A stretch of 64,000 nucleotides of DNA from Amycolatopsis oliviviridis (GCF_014654365.1 NZ_BNAY01000006.1:117702-181701), one strand, 5' to 3'; shown: positions 1-9,033, counted from the first letter of the stretch. Numbers and translations are program-made. The notes: a model not told the origin generated them from the sequence alone.

Positions 1-354
1 GCGGGCGACCACGGAGATCACGACGCTCAGGCAGACCAGGGAGAGCGCGCCGGCGACGCCCCAGGTCAGTCCCGCCGGGACGATCGCGAGCGGCAGGAAC
101 AGCGGCGCCGCGGCCGGGGTGTAGGTGAACGGCAGCAGCACCCACGGCGGCAGCGTCGTGAGCGCTTCGCGCGTGTAGAGCGGTTCACCCTTCAGCAGGG
201 TGAGGGCACCGGCGCGGTAGACGGCGCTGTCCGCGCCCAGATGCCATTCGCCGAGCCAGGCGACGACGCCCAGCGCGAGCATCGCCAGCGCGAGCGCGCC
301 CGCCAGCGTGGCCCCGACGACCCGGGGCTCAGCCGCCGGACGCGACTTCAGCAT
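1..354 (-). CDS. GT87-family mannosyltransferase-like membrane protein (partial)
   Basis: Only the first 118 codons lie in the window; the gene runs off the left edge. The start is the ATG at 354, which overlaps the 3' end of the next gene by 26 bases and suggests translational coupling. After one N-terminal membrane segment it reads GADSAVYRAGALTLLKGEPL and then LPFTYTPAAA, which parallels GVDSAVYRAGAETLLNGDPL and LPFTYPPTAA in its neighbour, so the two are tandem paralogues. The family (GT87/DUF2029) contains polyprenyl-phosphomannose-dependent alpha-mannosyltransferases acting on the outer face of the membrane. The exact acceptor cannot be told. Confidence 0.8.
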   Translation of the reverse strand, partial: MLKSRPAAEPRVVGATLAGALALAMLALGVVAWLGEWHLGADSAVYRAGALTLLKGEPLYTREALTTLPPWVLLPFTYTPAAAPLFLPLAIVPAGLTWGVAGALSLVCLSVVISVVAR

Positions 355-1696
355 GCTCGTCGTCGCTCCCCACGGCGCCGTCCCCCGTGCCCCGCTTCCG
401 GCGCAGGTACCACCAGCGCCCGGCCAGCGCGAGCGCCAGCACCAGCGGCATGAAGATGTACGCGCTGCCGAGGATGTTCTGCCACACCTTCCAGTGCAGC
501 TCGACGTTGCGGCCGTTCGGCAGGATCAGCAGCACGCAACTGATGAAGACGAAGAACACCGCGAAGGTGCCGAGCCAGCGTTTCCACGCGGTGGCGGGCG
601 TGGTCTTCGGCAGCCGCGAGACCAGCAGGACGACCAGCGGCGCCACCCACACCCAGTGATGGGTCCAGGAGATCGGCGAGATCAGCAGGATCCAGAACGC
701 CGTCACCAGCATCGCCGCGAGCGCCTGCCCCTTGCGGTGGAAGCGCAGCACCAGCCAGATCGCCGGGATCGCGAGCAGCGCGCCGATCCCCATCGCCGCC
801 TTCGACGCCCAGGGCGCGAGTTCGGTGAAGCGGTTCATCAGCGCGTTCAGCGACTGGTTGCCCGCCCAGTGCACCGGGCCGATCCGGCCGGTGTCGGGCA
901 GCGTGTAGGTCCAGTACCGGGCGGCGTCGTGCGGGATGATCAGGAACATCAGTCCCTGCAGCACGATGAACGTGATGAGCCCGCGGATGGCGTCCATCCG
1001 GCGGCCGGTGATGAACAGATGCCCCAGGAAGACGATCGGGGTGAGCTTGACCGCGGCCGCGACGCCGACGAGCACCCCGCCCCAGCGGCTGCCCCTGGCC
1101 CCGATGACCAGGATGTCGAGCATCACCAGCGCCATCAGGATGATGTTGATCTGGCCGAGGAAGGTCGTGCGCCACACCGGCTCGAGACCGAGGAAGACCA
1201 GGAAGAACGCGATCGTGGACCGGGCGGGCGAGGCCCACCAGCGGGGGCCGTCGGTCGACGGCTTCGGCAGCGCGCCGATGGCGATCCGGACGCACAGCGC
1301 CAGCGCGAGCAGCGAGACCGCGGTCAGGAGCCCCCAGGCGACCTGCGTCGGAACCAGCGCGAGCGGGATGAAGAACAGCGCCGCCGTCGGCGGATAGGTG
1401 AACGGCAGCAACGCCCACCACGGCTCCACCGGAAGCGTGTTCGCGTCGTACAGCGGATCACCGTTGAGCAGTGTCTCGGCGCCGGCGCGGTACACCGCGC
1501 TGTCCACGCCGAGCACCCAGTCGTGCTGCCAGCCCCAGATACCGAAACCGATCGCGACCAGCGGGATCACCGACAGGATCAGGATCGATCGCGGCCGGAC
1601 GGACAAGCGGGCGAGCGACCTCCGCAGCGACAGACGATGCTGCGGGCGGCTCGCCGAAACGTCGCCATTGGTGTCGGCGGGAACAGTCCGGGTCAC
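329..1696 (-). CDS. GT87-family (DUF2029) alpha-mannosyltransferase-like membrane protein
   Basis: A 455-residue multi-pass membrane protein with a GTG start. The conserved first loop carries GVDSAVYRAGAETLLNGDPL, where the acidic residue resembles the catalytic aspartate of GT-C enzymes, followed by about ten hydrophobic segments to residue 435. Family members transfer mannose from polyprenyl-phosphate-mannose to lipoglycans or glycoproteins in Actinobacteria. It is upstream of, and overlaps, a paralogue, so the pair is probably co-transcribed. A role in cell-envelope mannosylation is inferred from the family; the substrate is unknown. Confidence 0.82.
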   Translation of the reverse strand: MTRTVPADTNGDVSASRPQHRLSLRRSLARLSVRPRSILILSVIPLVAIGFGIWGWQHDWVLGVDSAVYRAGAETLLNGDPLYDANTLPVEPWWALLPFTYPPTAALFFIPLALVPTQVAWGLLTAVSLLALALCVRIAIGALPKPSTDGPRWWASPARSTIAFFLVFLGLEPVWRTTFLGQINIILMALVMLDILVIGARGSRWGGVLVGVAAAVKLTPIVFLGHLFITGRRMDAIRGLITFIVLQGLMFLIIPHDAARYWTYTLPDTGRIGPVHWAGNQSLNALMNRFTELAPWASKAAMGIGALLAIPAIWLVLRFHRKGQALAAMLVTAFWILLISPISWTHHWVWVAPLVVLLVSRLPKTTPATAWKRWLGTFAVFFVFISCVLLILPNGRNVELHWKVWQNILGSAYIFMPLVLALALAGRWWYLRRKRGTGDGAVGSDDEHAEVASGG

Positions 1697-1788
1697 GGAA
1701 ACAGGAAATCATGAACCGGGTCGTCGCACCTCGACAGGGTCGGCCGTGACCTGGAGAACGTCTCGCGTCACCCGGCTCAGGACAGTGC

Positions 1789-2700
1789 CTAGGACCGGGC
1801 GAGGGAGCCGAGGAGATCGCACGCCTGGTCGTAGGTCGCCGGGAGCCGGACGGCCGAAATCTGCGGACGGCCGGTGTCCCGCAGCTGGACGTCCACCGAA
1901 AGCCGCTCGTTGAGCGCCCTTCGCAGCGCGACGCCGGACGAAGCGAGCCTCGCGTCCTTCGAGACCAGTGCGCCCGCGACGGACGGCCCGAGCGAGGCGA
2001 CACTCTCCCCGCCGTCGAACACCTGCTTCAAGGCGTCCGCGACCAGGATCATCCCGGTCAGGCGGGGCCAGCCCGCGACCGAGCTGAAGTCCATCGAGAC
2101 CACGAGCAGGGTGTACACGTCAGCGACCGGCCGCTCGTCACGGCGGGCCTGGCGGTACAGCTCACTCAATCGGGTCCTCAGGTACGCCGCGGTGGGCAGT
2201 CCGGTGAGCGGTTCGGTGACTTCGGTGTTCACGAGCTGATCGGTCGCCACGTCCGCCCACGCCAGCGCCGTCACCCGGAGTAACCGGGACGGGGTGGTGT
2301 CGACATCCGGTGCGATGAACCCGTCCACCGCGTCCGGGTCGGCGAGCACAGCGTGCAACGCCGCGAGATCCGCGAGCGTTTCCGCCAGCCCGGCACCCGC
2401 CGCGGCGCGCGCCCGGCCCAGTCCCGCGAGGGCGGTTTCCGCCACTTCGGCGGAGGCGACCCGGCCGTTCTTGATCACCGCCGCGCAGACGGCGTCGACC
2501 TCGGGGAGGCCCCAGTCACTGGGGAAACGCCAGCCCGCCGCCAGGCTGGCCGTCCGCCAGCGGGCCCGCAGGGCGCGAAGAGAGCGATCTCGTTCGAACC
2601 GGTTCCAGGCGGCTTGCCCGTCGGGCGCACCAGTCGCCGGTACGTCCACTACCCACCGCCCCTTCCGTTCCGGATCTTTTCGATCTTGCGATCGCTTCAC
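1789..2700 (-). CDS. GGDEF-like protein with a degenerate active site
   Basis: A 303-residue soluble protein starting at a GTG. Residues about 160-295 resemble a GGDEF fold: the opening EPLTGLPTAAYLRTRL is typical of diguanylate cyclases, and YTLLVVSMDF fits the metal-binding strand. Where the GGDEF signature should be, the protein reads LGPSVAG, so cyclase activity is unlikely. The N-terminal half has no domain I recognise. It is divergent from the sigma-factor fusion at 2908, with about 200 bases between, which hints at a shared regulatory role. A nucleotide-sensing or scaffold function is possible but unproven. Confidence 0.6.
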   Translation of the reverse strand: MKRSQDRKDPERKGRWVVDVPATGAPDGQAAWNRFERDRSLRALRARWRTASLAAGWRFPSDWGLPEVDAVCAAVIKNGRVASAEVAETALAGLGRARAAAGAGLAETLADLAALHAVLADPDAVDGFIAPDVDTTPSRLLRVTALAWADVATDQLVNTEVTEPLTGLPTAAYLRTRLSELYRQARRDERPVADVYTLLVVSMDFSSVAGWPRLTGMILVADALKQVFDGGESVASLGPSVAGALVSKDARLASSGVALRRALNERLSVDVQLRDTGRPQISAVRLPATYDQACDLLGSLARS

Positions 2701-2907
2701 GGTGGGGACGCCGGTCCACGTCGTGCGTGACGGCGTTTTCCAAGGATCTTTCCGAACTCTTCGGTAACCCGTCCTGGGTGAAGGCGTTGCGCTCTCCGGG
2801 TCATCGACAGGGCCGCGAGGTGACGTGCGTCGCCCGGTCCGTCACACTGAGCGTGTTCGGGCGTTAGGAAGAGTAGACCCGCCTAACCCGCATGATGAAG
2901 GAGTCCC

Positions 2908-5181
2908 GTGTCCACCGTTCCCGCCGATCTCTCCGGTAAGAGTGACGCCGAGCTGATCGCCGAGGTGCGTGACGGGAAGATCGCGTCTTACGGAACGCTC
3001 TACGAACGTCACGCCGGCGCCGCGCACAATCTCGCCCGTCAGCTGGCCCGCTCGAGTTCCGAAGCCGACGACCTGGTTTCGGAAGCCTTCGCGAAGGTGC
3101 TGGACACGCTGCGTGGTGGCAAGGGCCCCGACGCCGCGTTCCGCGCGTACCTGCTGACGGCGCTCCGGCACACCGCGTACGACAAGACGCGCAAGGACAA
3201 GCGCGTCGACCTGAACGAGGACATGTCCGACGTCGGCGGTGCCGTCGGCGAAGCGCTGACAGTCCCTTTCTCCGACACCGCCGTCGCCGGGCTTGAGCGC
3301 ACGCTCGCCGCGAAGGCGTTCGCCCGGCTGCCCGAACGGTGGCAGGCGGTGCTGTGGCACACCGAGATCGAGGGACAGAGCCCCGCCGAGGTAGCGCCGC
3401 TGCTGGGGCTGACCGCGAACGGCGTCTCCGCGCTCGCCTACCGCGCCCGTGAGGGTCTGCGGCAGGCGTATCTGCAGGTCCACCTGGCCGAGAACTCCGC
3501 CGAACGCTGCCGCGCGAGCGCGGACAAGCTCGGCGCGTGGACGCGCGACGGGCTGTCCAAACGCGAACGCGCCCAGGTGGAGAGCCACCTGGACGAATGC
3601 GAGAAGTGCCGCGCGCTGGCCGCGGAACTGGCCGACGTCAACACCGGTCTGCGCGGGATCATCGCGCCGATCGTGCTCGGTGGCGCGGCTCTCGGTTACC
3701 TGGCGACGACCGGGGCGGGCAAAGCCGCCGCGGCCACCGCGGCCGGGACGGCCCTCACCGCGGGCACGACTTCGGCCGCCGTGGCCGGTGCGGCGGGTTC
3801 GAACACGAGCGGTGCCGCCGGTGCCGCCGCGGCCGGACCGCGCCAGTTCGCCACGGTGGCCGGATCGAGCGCGGCCATCGTCGCCGCCGTCGCGGTGGCG
3901 CTCGCCGCCGGTGGCGGCACCCAGGAGATCCCGGCGGCCGCGGCCGTCCCGCCGCCCGCCGTGGCACCGGCTCCCACGCCGGCGAAGCCGCCGGTCGTTC
4001 CTCCGGCCGTGCCACCCGCGCCTCCTGCTCCGCCCGCGCCTCCCGCGCCACCCGCCCCTCCCGCGGAGCAGCCACCGCCGGCCCAACAGCCTCCGCCTCA
4101 GCAGCCGCCGCCCGCATCTTCGCCGGCGATCCCGGCACCACCGGTGATGACGGCGTCGACCCCCGCGGGGGGCATCCGGCTCGAACCGGGCAAGGACGCC
4201 GACCTGCCGATCACCGTCCGCAACGACGGTGGCTCGAAGTCCGAACCTGTCGCGGTGTCGCTGGAACTGCCGAAAGGTGTGACGGCCGTTCCCGCCGGTG
4301 GCGGCGGCGCGATGGGTGCCAACGGTTTCCGGCAACAGGGACCGGCCCCGATCACGGTGCGCTGCCCCGGTGGCAGCGGCACCGTGACCTGCAAGACCGG
4401 TACCGGTCTCGAACCAGGCCAGTCCGCGGTGCTGCTGTTCCGCTTGAGCGCCGACGAAACGGCCACGGAAGGCGTGGTGCGGGGCTCGATCACGGCCGGC
4501 GCGCAGATCAGCGTGAAGGTCGAGGTGAAGGTCACGGTGCCGGCGCCGAAGCCGCCGCCGAAGGACGCTCTCACGCTGTCGGCCAAGAGTGACGATCTGT
4601 CGGCGTTCCCTTGGAACCGCAATCCGCTGGTGCTGGTCCGCGTCAAGAACACCGGCGAGACGACTAAGCCGGTGACGATCACCCTCGATCACCGCGTGCT
4701 CAGCTCCTGGAGCGTGTACGGCATTCCATGCACCCCGACCGCCGAAGGCGCTTCGTGCACTTCGCGCGGCTCGCTGACTCCGGGACGTCAGGCGACTCTG
4801 TGGGTCCGGCTGAAGGGCCGCCCGGCGGACAACGTCCCGGTGTCGGTGAACGCCACTCTCGGTACCGCGAAAGCCGGTCCTGAGCGGGTCTACTTCGATT
4901 GCTGGCGTCACTGGTGCGACGACAACGCGCTCCTTCCGCCGACCACTGTGCCTTCACTGCCTTCGGTCACTTCGAAGCCTCCGTCCACTTCGCAGATGCC
5001 GAAGCCGGGACGGCCTGGGTGGCCTTCGCCGTCGAAGAAGCCTTCGCCTTCCGCGACGTCTTCGGAACCGGCGAAGCAGGAGCCCGCCCCGCCTGCCGCG
5101 ACCACGAGCGCGCCGCCGCGACCGGGCAAGTCGAAGCCGACCACTCAGCCCAACGGAGTGGTGGACCGCGTCTTCGAGTAG
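2908..5181 (+). CDS. Membrane-tethered ECF-like sigma factor fused to zinc-finger and extracytoplasmic domains
   Basis: A 757-residue fusion. Residues 1-190 are a sigma-70 protein with region 2 (LYERHAGAAHNLARQLARS, then EADDLVSEAFAKVLD) and region 4 (LPERWQAVLWHTEIEGQSPA plus an HTH). Residues about 212-240 form an anti-sigma-like zinc finger, HLDECEKC (H-x3-C-x2-C). A hydrophobic segment near 325-340 (AIVAAVAVALAAGGG) is followed by a long Pro/Ala-rich stalk, two beta-rich domains (about 415-550 and 560-670) with two Cys pairs, and a Ser/Pro tail. The sigma part should be cytoplasmic and the rest outside. GTG start with AAGGAG upstream. This resembles ECF groups with fused C-terminal anti-sigma modules; release probably needs proteolysis, which is inference. 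Confidence 0.85.
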   Translation: MSTVPADLSGKSDAELIAEVRDGKIASYGTLYERHAGAAHNLARQLARSSSEADDLVSEAFAKVLDTLRGGKGPDAAFRAYLLTALRHTAYDKTRKDKRVDLNEDMSDVGGAVGEALTVPFSDTAVAGLERTLAAKAFARLPERWQAVLWHTEIEGQSPAEVAPLLGLTANGVSALAYRAREGLRQAYLQVHLAENSAERCRASADKLGAWTRDGLSKRERAQVESHLDECEKCRALAAELADVNTGLRGIIAPIVLGGAALGYLATTGAGKAAAATAAGTALTAGTTSAAVAGAAGSNTSGAAGAAAAGPRQFATVAGSSAAIVAAVAVALAAGGGTQEIPAAAAVPPPAVAPAPTPAKPPVVPPAVPPAPPAPPAPPAPPAPPAEQPPPAQQPPPQQPPPASSPAIPAPPVMTASTPAGGIRLEPGKDADLPITVRNDGGSKSEPVAVSLELPKGVTAVPAGGGGAMGANGFRQQGPAPITVRCPGGSGTVTCKTGTGLEPGQSAVLLFRLSADETATEGVVRGSITAGAQISVKVEVKVTVPAPKPPPKDALTLSAKSDDLSAFPWNRNPLVLVRVKNTGETTKPVTITLDHRVLSSWSVYGIPCTPTAEGASCTSRGSLTPGRQATLWVRLKGRPADNVPVSVNATLGTAKAGPERVYFDCWRHWCDDNALLPPTTVPSLPSVTSKPPSTSQMPKPGRPGWPSPSKKPSPSATSSEPAKQEPAPPAATTSAPPRPGKSKPTTQPNGVVDRVFE

Positions 5182-5182
5182 C

Positions 5183-5692
5183 GTGCCCCGCATGCTGGGG
5201 AGGCATCGGGAACTGCTGCGGTTCGCCGTGGTCGGCGGTGCGAGCTTCGTCATCACGATGACGATCAACTACGGGCTCAAATTCACCGTGCTGACCGACA
5301 AACCGGTGACCGCGCTGATGATCGGCGTCCTGGTCGCGACCGTTTTCTCGTACGTCGCGAACCGCGAATGGTCCTTTCGTTTCCGCGGCGGTCGCGAGCG
5401 CACCCACGAGGCGGCGCTCTTCTTCCTGCTCAGCGCGATCGCGCTCGGCCTCAACGCGCTTCCGCAGCTGATCTCGCGGCACGTGCTCGATCTGGAACAG
5501 CCGCACGTCGGGCTGCTGACGCAGGAGATCGCCGATTTCGTCAGCGGCGTCGTCATCGGGACCCTGCTCGGCACGGTGTTCCGCTGGTGGTCGTTCAAGA
5601 AATGGGTCTTCCCGGTGGCCGACGCGCGGCCGCGGCTGGTGCGGGGCGAGGGGCGTCGCGCCGACGACATCCCCGAGGACCCGGCCGCCTGA
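5183..5692 (+). CDS. GtrA-family membrane protein
   Basis: A 169-residue protein with four predicted membrane segments and the GtrA signatures LLRFAVVGGASF near the start, NYGLKF, and NREWSFRF, ending the domain with WWSFKKWVF. GtrA proteins are thought to move or present polyprenyl-linked sugars for cell-surface glycosylation. It begins one base after the sigma-fusion stop, so it is likely in that operon; an ATG nine bases further in is an alternative start. A second GtrA gene follows at 5787. Confidence 0.85.
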   Translation: MPRMLGRHRELLRFAVVGGASFVITMTINYGLKFTVLTDKPVTALMIGVLVATVFSYVANREWSFRFRGGRERTHEAALFFLLSAIALGLNALPQLISRHVLDLEQPHVGLLTQEIADFVSGVVIGTLLGTVFRWWSFKKWVFPVADARPRLVRGEGRRADDIPEDPAA

Positions 5693-5786
5693 CCCGCGGA
5701 ATCCGGAAACGCCCAAAGCGTCCTATAACGCTCCGCCCATCCCCCTCCCAGCCCATTCCGCGGCCCGCGCGAATTAGACTGGTCGG

Positions 5787-6326
5787 GTGACCGTGGTCGA
5801 AACCGTCCTTTCCCGGACGCCCGAGCCGCTCCGATCGGTGCTGATCAAGCACCGTGAGCTGCTGAAGTTCGCGATCGTGGGCGGCACCACGTTCCTCGTC
5901 GACAACGGCGTCTGGTACCTGCTGAAACTCAGCGTGCTGGAATCGAAGCCGACCACGGCGAAGGCGATCGCGATCATCGTCGCGACGATCGTGTCCTACA
6001 TCCTCAACCGCGAATGGTCGTTCCGGACCCGCGGCGGCCGCGAGCGGCATCACGAGGCTGCGCTCTTCTTCGTGATCAGCGGTATCGCCGTGGTGGTGAA
6101 CCTGATCCCGCTCTACACGTCGCGGTACATCTTCGATCTCGAAGTGCCGCACGTGACGCGGTTCGTCCAGGAGTTCGCGGACTTCACGAGCGGGTCGATC
6201 ATCGGCATGTTCCTGGCGATGTTCTTCCGGTTCTGGGGATTCAAGAAGTGGGTCTTCCCCGACGAGCTGGGCCAGCGCCGCCGGGACAGCGACGAGCCGG
6301 ACGACGACGTCGTTCCCCTCCGCTGA
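5787..6326 (+). CDS. GtrA-family membrane protein, second copy
   Basis: A 179-residue paralogue of the gene at 5183: LLKFAIVGGTTFLVDNGVWY, NREWSFRTRGGRERHHEAAL and FWGFKKWVFP match the same landmarks, with four membrane segments. It probably serves polyprenyl-linked sugar translocation for surface glycans, in line with the GT87 genes upstream. A TAGACT hexamer at 5775-5780 lies six bases before the GTG start, which points to its own promoter and a leaderless transcript rather than only read-through from the upstream gene. Confidence 0.87.
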   Translation: MTVVETVLSRTPEPLRSVLIKHRELLKFAIVGGTTFLVDNGVWYLLKLSVLESKPTTAKAIAIIVATIVSYILNREWSFRTRGGRERHHEAALFFVISGIAVVVNLIPLYTSRYIFDLEVPHVTRFVQEFADFTSGSIIGMFLAMFFRFWGFKKWVFPDELGQRRRDSDEPDDDVVPLR

Positions 6327-6344
6327 GCACCCACGGGAAAGTAC

Positions 6345-6373
6345 TTGCCAAAAGACATGTGATTGCCTAAGGT
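6345..6373 (+). promoter_or_regulatory. Strong candidate promoter upstream of the MFS/NmrA operon
   Basis: TTGCCA at 6345-6350 and TAAGGT at 6368-6373 are separated by 17 bases. The ATG that follows five bases later opens only six codons before two stop codons. Repeats around the -35 and spacer (ACTTGCC, GATTGCC) could be operator half-sites. No regulator gene is adjacent. Confidence 0.5.
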
Positions 6374-6378
6374 CATCC

Positions 6379-6484
6379 ATGTCAACGTTCCTTCACTGAT
6401 GACGCCGGCCGGGTTCGTACGGTCGAGCGGGACGAATTCGAGGTGATCGCCAAGCGCGAAGAGGACCGCATCCGGTTCGGATGA
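6379..6484 (+). pseudogene. Possible decayed short gene between promoter and MFS gene
   Basis: The ATG at 6379 gives MSTFLH and then TGA TGA. In the next frame the sequence continues as TDDAGRVRTVERDEFEVIAK and on to a stop at 6482-6484, a charged stretch that looks protein-like. A frameshifted remnant would explain both parts, but the piece is short and a simple 5' leader is equally possible. Confidence 0.25.
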
Positions 6485-6576
6485 CGGTTGAGCCTTTTCC
6501 CGTCTTGGCGGGGATACAGAGCACCGCTCTGTGTCCTTCGCGTTCCCTCGTTTCTTCCAGTGAACGGATTCCTTTC

Positions 6577-7935
6577 TTGAGCACCGCTCTCGGCGCGCCT
6601 CCGCGCGCCCGAAACACCCTTGCCCTCGTCGGGCTCTTCGCCGCCGTCTTCCTGGCGATGCTCGACGCCCAGGTCGTCGCGACCGCCCTGCCGCGGATGG
6701 TCGCCGAACTCGGCGGCGCCACGTCGTTCGCCTGGGTCACCACCGCCTATCTACTTTCGGGCAGCGTCAGCGCGCCGGTCTACGGAAAACTCGGCGACCT
6801 CTTCGGCCGCAAACGCGTCGTTCTCGTCGCGATCACGCTGTTCGTCCTCGGCTCCCTCGCCTGCGCGCTCGCGCCGACGATGCCGCTGCTGATCGCCGCC
6901 CGCGTCCTGCAGGGCATCGGCTCCGGCGGCCTGTTCGTCGCGGTCGCCGCGATCATCGGCGAACTGTTCCCCGGCCGCGAAGGCGCCCGCTATTTCGCCT
7001 GGTTCTCGATCTGTTTCGCCGGGTCCTCGCTCGCGGGCCCGGTCGTCGGCGGCGTGCTGACCGACTTCGCGGGCTGGCGGTCGATCTTCGGGCTCAACGT
7101 GCCGATCGGGCTGGCCGCGTTCGTCGTCGTCGCGCGCTTCCTGCGGCTCGAACGACGCCGGACGACCGCACCGTTCGATTTCGCGGGCATCGTCGTCCTG
7201 TCCGGCGCGATCGTCGGCTTGACGCTGGCGACGCCCTTGTCCGCGTCGATCGGCGTGGTGCTGCTCGTCGCCTTCCTGGCCATCGAACGCAGGGCGGCCG
7301 AACCGGTCGTCCCGCTCCGGCTGTTCCGCGCCAGGATGTTCAGCCTGAGTGTGCTGGCCAGTGCCGCGGCCGGGTTCGTCTTCCTGGGATCGGTCAACTA
7401 TCTCGCGCTCTTCCTGCAGACCGCGGGTGGCGCCGGGCCTTCGGAAGCCGGACTGCTCCTGCTGCCCATGACGCTGGCTGTCGCCGCGTCGTCGATGGTC
7501 GCGGGCCGGATCATCGCCAAGACCGGCGCCTACCGCTGGGCACCGATCCTCAGCATGACCCTCGGCCTGGCCGCCGCGCTCGCCATGTCCACAATGGACG
7601 AAGCGACACCACTTCCGCTCGTTGTCGCCTACCTCGTCGTGTTCGGCGCCGCGGCCGGGCTCAACATGCAGGTGCTTTCCATGGCGGCGCAACAGACCGT
7701 CGCCCGGACCGATCTCGGCGCCGTTTCGGCGACCGTCGGCTTCCTGCGGTCCCTCGGCACCACCGCCGGGCTGACCGTTTTCGGCGCGGTGTTCACCAGT
7801 TCGTTCGGCACCGACAGTCCCGCCGGGTACGCCTCCGCGCTCAACGGCGTGTTCTGGGTGATGGTCCCCGCCCTGGCGATCGGCCTCGCCGCTTCCCTCT
7901 TCCTGCCGCGCGTTTCCCTGCGGCGCAACCACTAA
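6577..7935 (+). CDS. MFS drug exporter (DHA2-like)
   Basis: About 452 residues with 14 hydrophobic segments. Motif A is clear (GKLGDLFGRKRV), as is the early LDAQVVATALPRMVAEL typical of DHA2-type multidrug exporters, which use the proton gradient. I chose the TTG at 6577 because the membrane domain begins about 20 residues later and a GGA lies upstream; an ATG at 6481 would add a 32-residue tail of poor quality. It is followed after ten bases by the NmrA-like gene, so both are likely transcribed from the promoter at 6345. Confidence 0.83.
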   Translation: MSTALGAPPRARNTLALVGLFAAVFLAMLDAQVVATALPRMVAELGGATSFAWVTTAYLLSGSVSAPVYGKLGDLFGRKRVVLVAITLFVLGSLACALAPTMPLLIAARVLQGIGSGGLFVAVAAIIGELFPGREGARYFAWFSICFAGSSLAGPVVGGVLTDFAGWRSIFGLNVPIGLAAFVVVARFLRLERRRTTAPFDFAGIVVLSGAIVGLTLATPLSASIGVVLLVAFLAIERRAAEPVVPLRLFRARMFSLSVLASAAAGFVFLGSVNYLALFLQTAGGAGPSEAGLLLLPMTLAVAASSMVAGRIIAKTGAYRWAPILSMTLGLAAALAMSTMDEATPLPLVVAYLVVFGAAAGLNMQVLSMAAQQTVARTDLGAVSATVGFLRSLGTTAGLTVFGAVFTSSFGTDSPAGYASALNGVFWVMVPALAIGLAASLFLPRVSLRRNH

Positions 7936-7945
7936 GGAGTTTTCG

Positions 7946-8782
7946 ATGATTCTGGTTCTCGGTTCCACCGGCAAGATCGGCCGCGAACTCGTCCCCGCCC
8001 TGCTGGACAAGGGCGCCCGCGTGCGCGCTCTGACCCGCGACCCCGCCCGCGCCCGGATCGATCCGCGTGCCGAAGTCGCCACCGGCGATCTCGACGCCTT
8101 CGACCCGGCTCTGCTCGACGGCGTCGAGCGCGTCTTCGTCCTGACCTCCGGGCACGGTGCCGACCCGCTCGCCCAGGAACGAGCCGTACTCAAGGCCGCG
8201 GCCGGTGTCGCGCACGTCGTCAAGCTGTCGACCACCGGAGTCCACTTCGGACAGACCGATCCGATCTCCCTGGTGCACACCGCGGCCGAGCAGGCCGTGC
8301 GCGAGGCCGGGCCGGACTGGACGATCCTGCGTCCCGGCACGTTCATGGACAACCGGTTCGCCTGGCTGCACGCCGTGCGCGGCGACGGCGTCATCCGCGT
8401 CCCCGAAGGCGATCCGGCGTCCGCGCTGGTGCACGTCCGCGACATCGCCGAAGTCGCCGCGACCGTGCTGGCCACCGACGGGCACGCGGGCAAGACGTAC
8501 CCGATCACCGGCGGCGAAGCGCTGACGACGCGGCGACAGGTCGAGATCCTCGGCGACACCCTCGGCCGGAAGCTGACTTACGTCGAGGAGCCCGAGGCCG
8601 ACGCCCGCGCCCGGATGCTCGGCTTCGGCTGGCCCGCTTCGGCGGTCGACGGGATCTTCGAGCTCAAACGGCAGTCCGCCGGGAACGAGGAGATCGTGTT
8701 CGACACCGTTCGCGAGCTTCTCGGGCGGGCGCCGCTGACGTTCGGTGACTGGGCCCGGGAGCACGCCGCCGCCTTCGCCTGA
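7946..8782 (+). CDS. NmrA-like NAD(P)-binding reductase/sensor
   Basis: A 278-residue atypical short-chain dehydrogenase. The Rossmann motif is at the N terminus (LGSTGKIGRELVPALLDKG), followed by ALTRDPARA for the cofactor ribose, and a WTILRPGTFMDN strand typical of NmrA/HSCARG and quinone-reductase-like proteins. There is no clear YxxxK catalytic pair. AAGGAG precedes the ATG. Its place after an exporter gene suggests a role in detoxification or redox sensing, but the substrate is unknown. Confidence 0.82.
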   Translation: MILVLGSTGKIGRELVPALLDKGARVRALTRDPARARIDPRAEVATGDLDAFDPALLDGVERVFVLTSGHGADPLAQERAVLKAAAGVAHVVKLSTTGVHFGQTDPISLVHTAAEQAVREAGPDWTILRPGTFMDNRFAWLHAVRGDGVIRVPEGDPASALVHVRDIAEVAATVLATDGHAGKTYPITGGEALTTRRQVEILGDTLGRKLTYVEEPEADARARMLGFGWPASAVDGIFELKRQSAGNEEIVFDTVRELLGRAPLTFGDWAREHAAAFA

Positions 8783-8830
8783 CCTGTGGAAAGAGAGCAA
8801 GGGACCTTTGCTGTCGCCTGGGCTTGGGGG

Positions 8831-8945
8831 TACATGAAGGCCCCCTTGCTTGCGCCTGGCTCCGTGAAGGACCCCTTCATGTACTTGGGCCTGGCGTGAA
8901 GGGCGAGTTTCCTCGGCTGAGCCGCGTGAAGGGGGCCTTCACGCG
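8831..8945. repeat. Two GTGAAGG/ATGAAGG-family palindromes
   Basis: 8831-8883 has TACATGAAGG and its complement CCTTCATGTA as outer arms. 8923-8945 is CGCGTGAAGG, three G, then CCTTCACGCG, a perfect 10-bp inverted repeat. Both share the GTGAAGG/CCTTCAC keyword of the elements at 9034, 14638, 42390 and 52916. Confidence 0.75.
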
Positions 8946-9033
8946 CACCTGCTGTGACGTGTGAGGTTGCTGGGGGTTTTGAGGTTCCTGAGGCGGTCCG
9001 GTGGTCCGTGAAGGACTCCTTGAGGGACCCAGG

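Noticed and set aside
308..1714. Long open frame on the plus strand opposite the GT87 gene
   Set aside because: Its product is rich in Arg, Gln and His repeats with no domain, the usual mirror of a high-GC gene; the minus strand encodes a clear membrane enzyme.
2842..4911. 689-codon open frame antisense to the sigma fusion
   Set aside because: Highly Arg/Gly-rich, no motif; a shadow of the Pro/Ala-rich coding strand.
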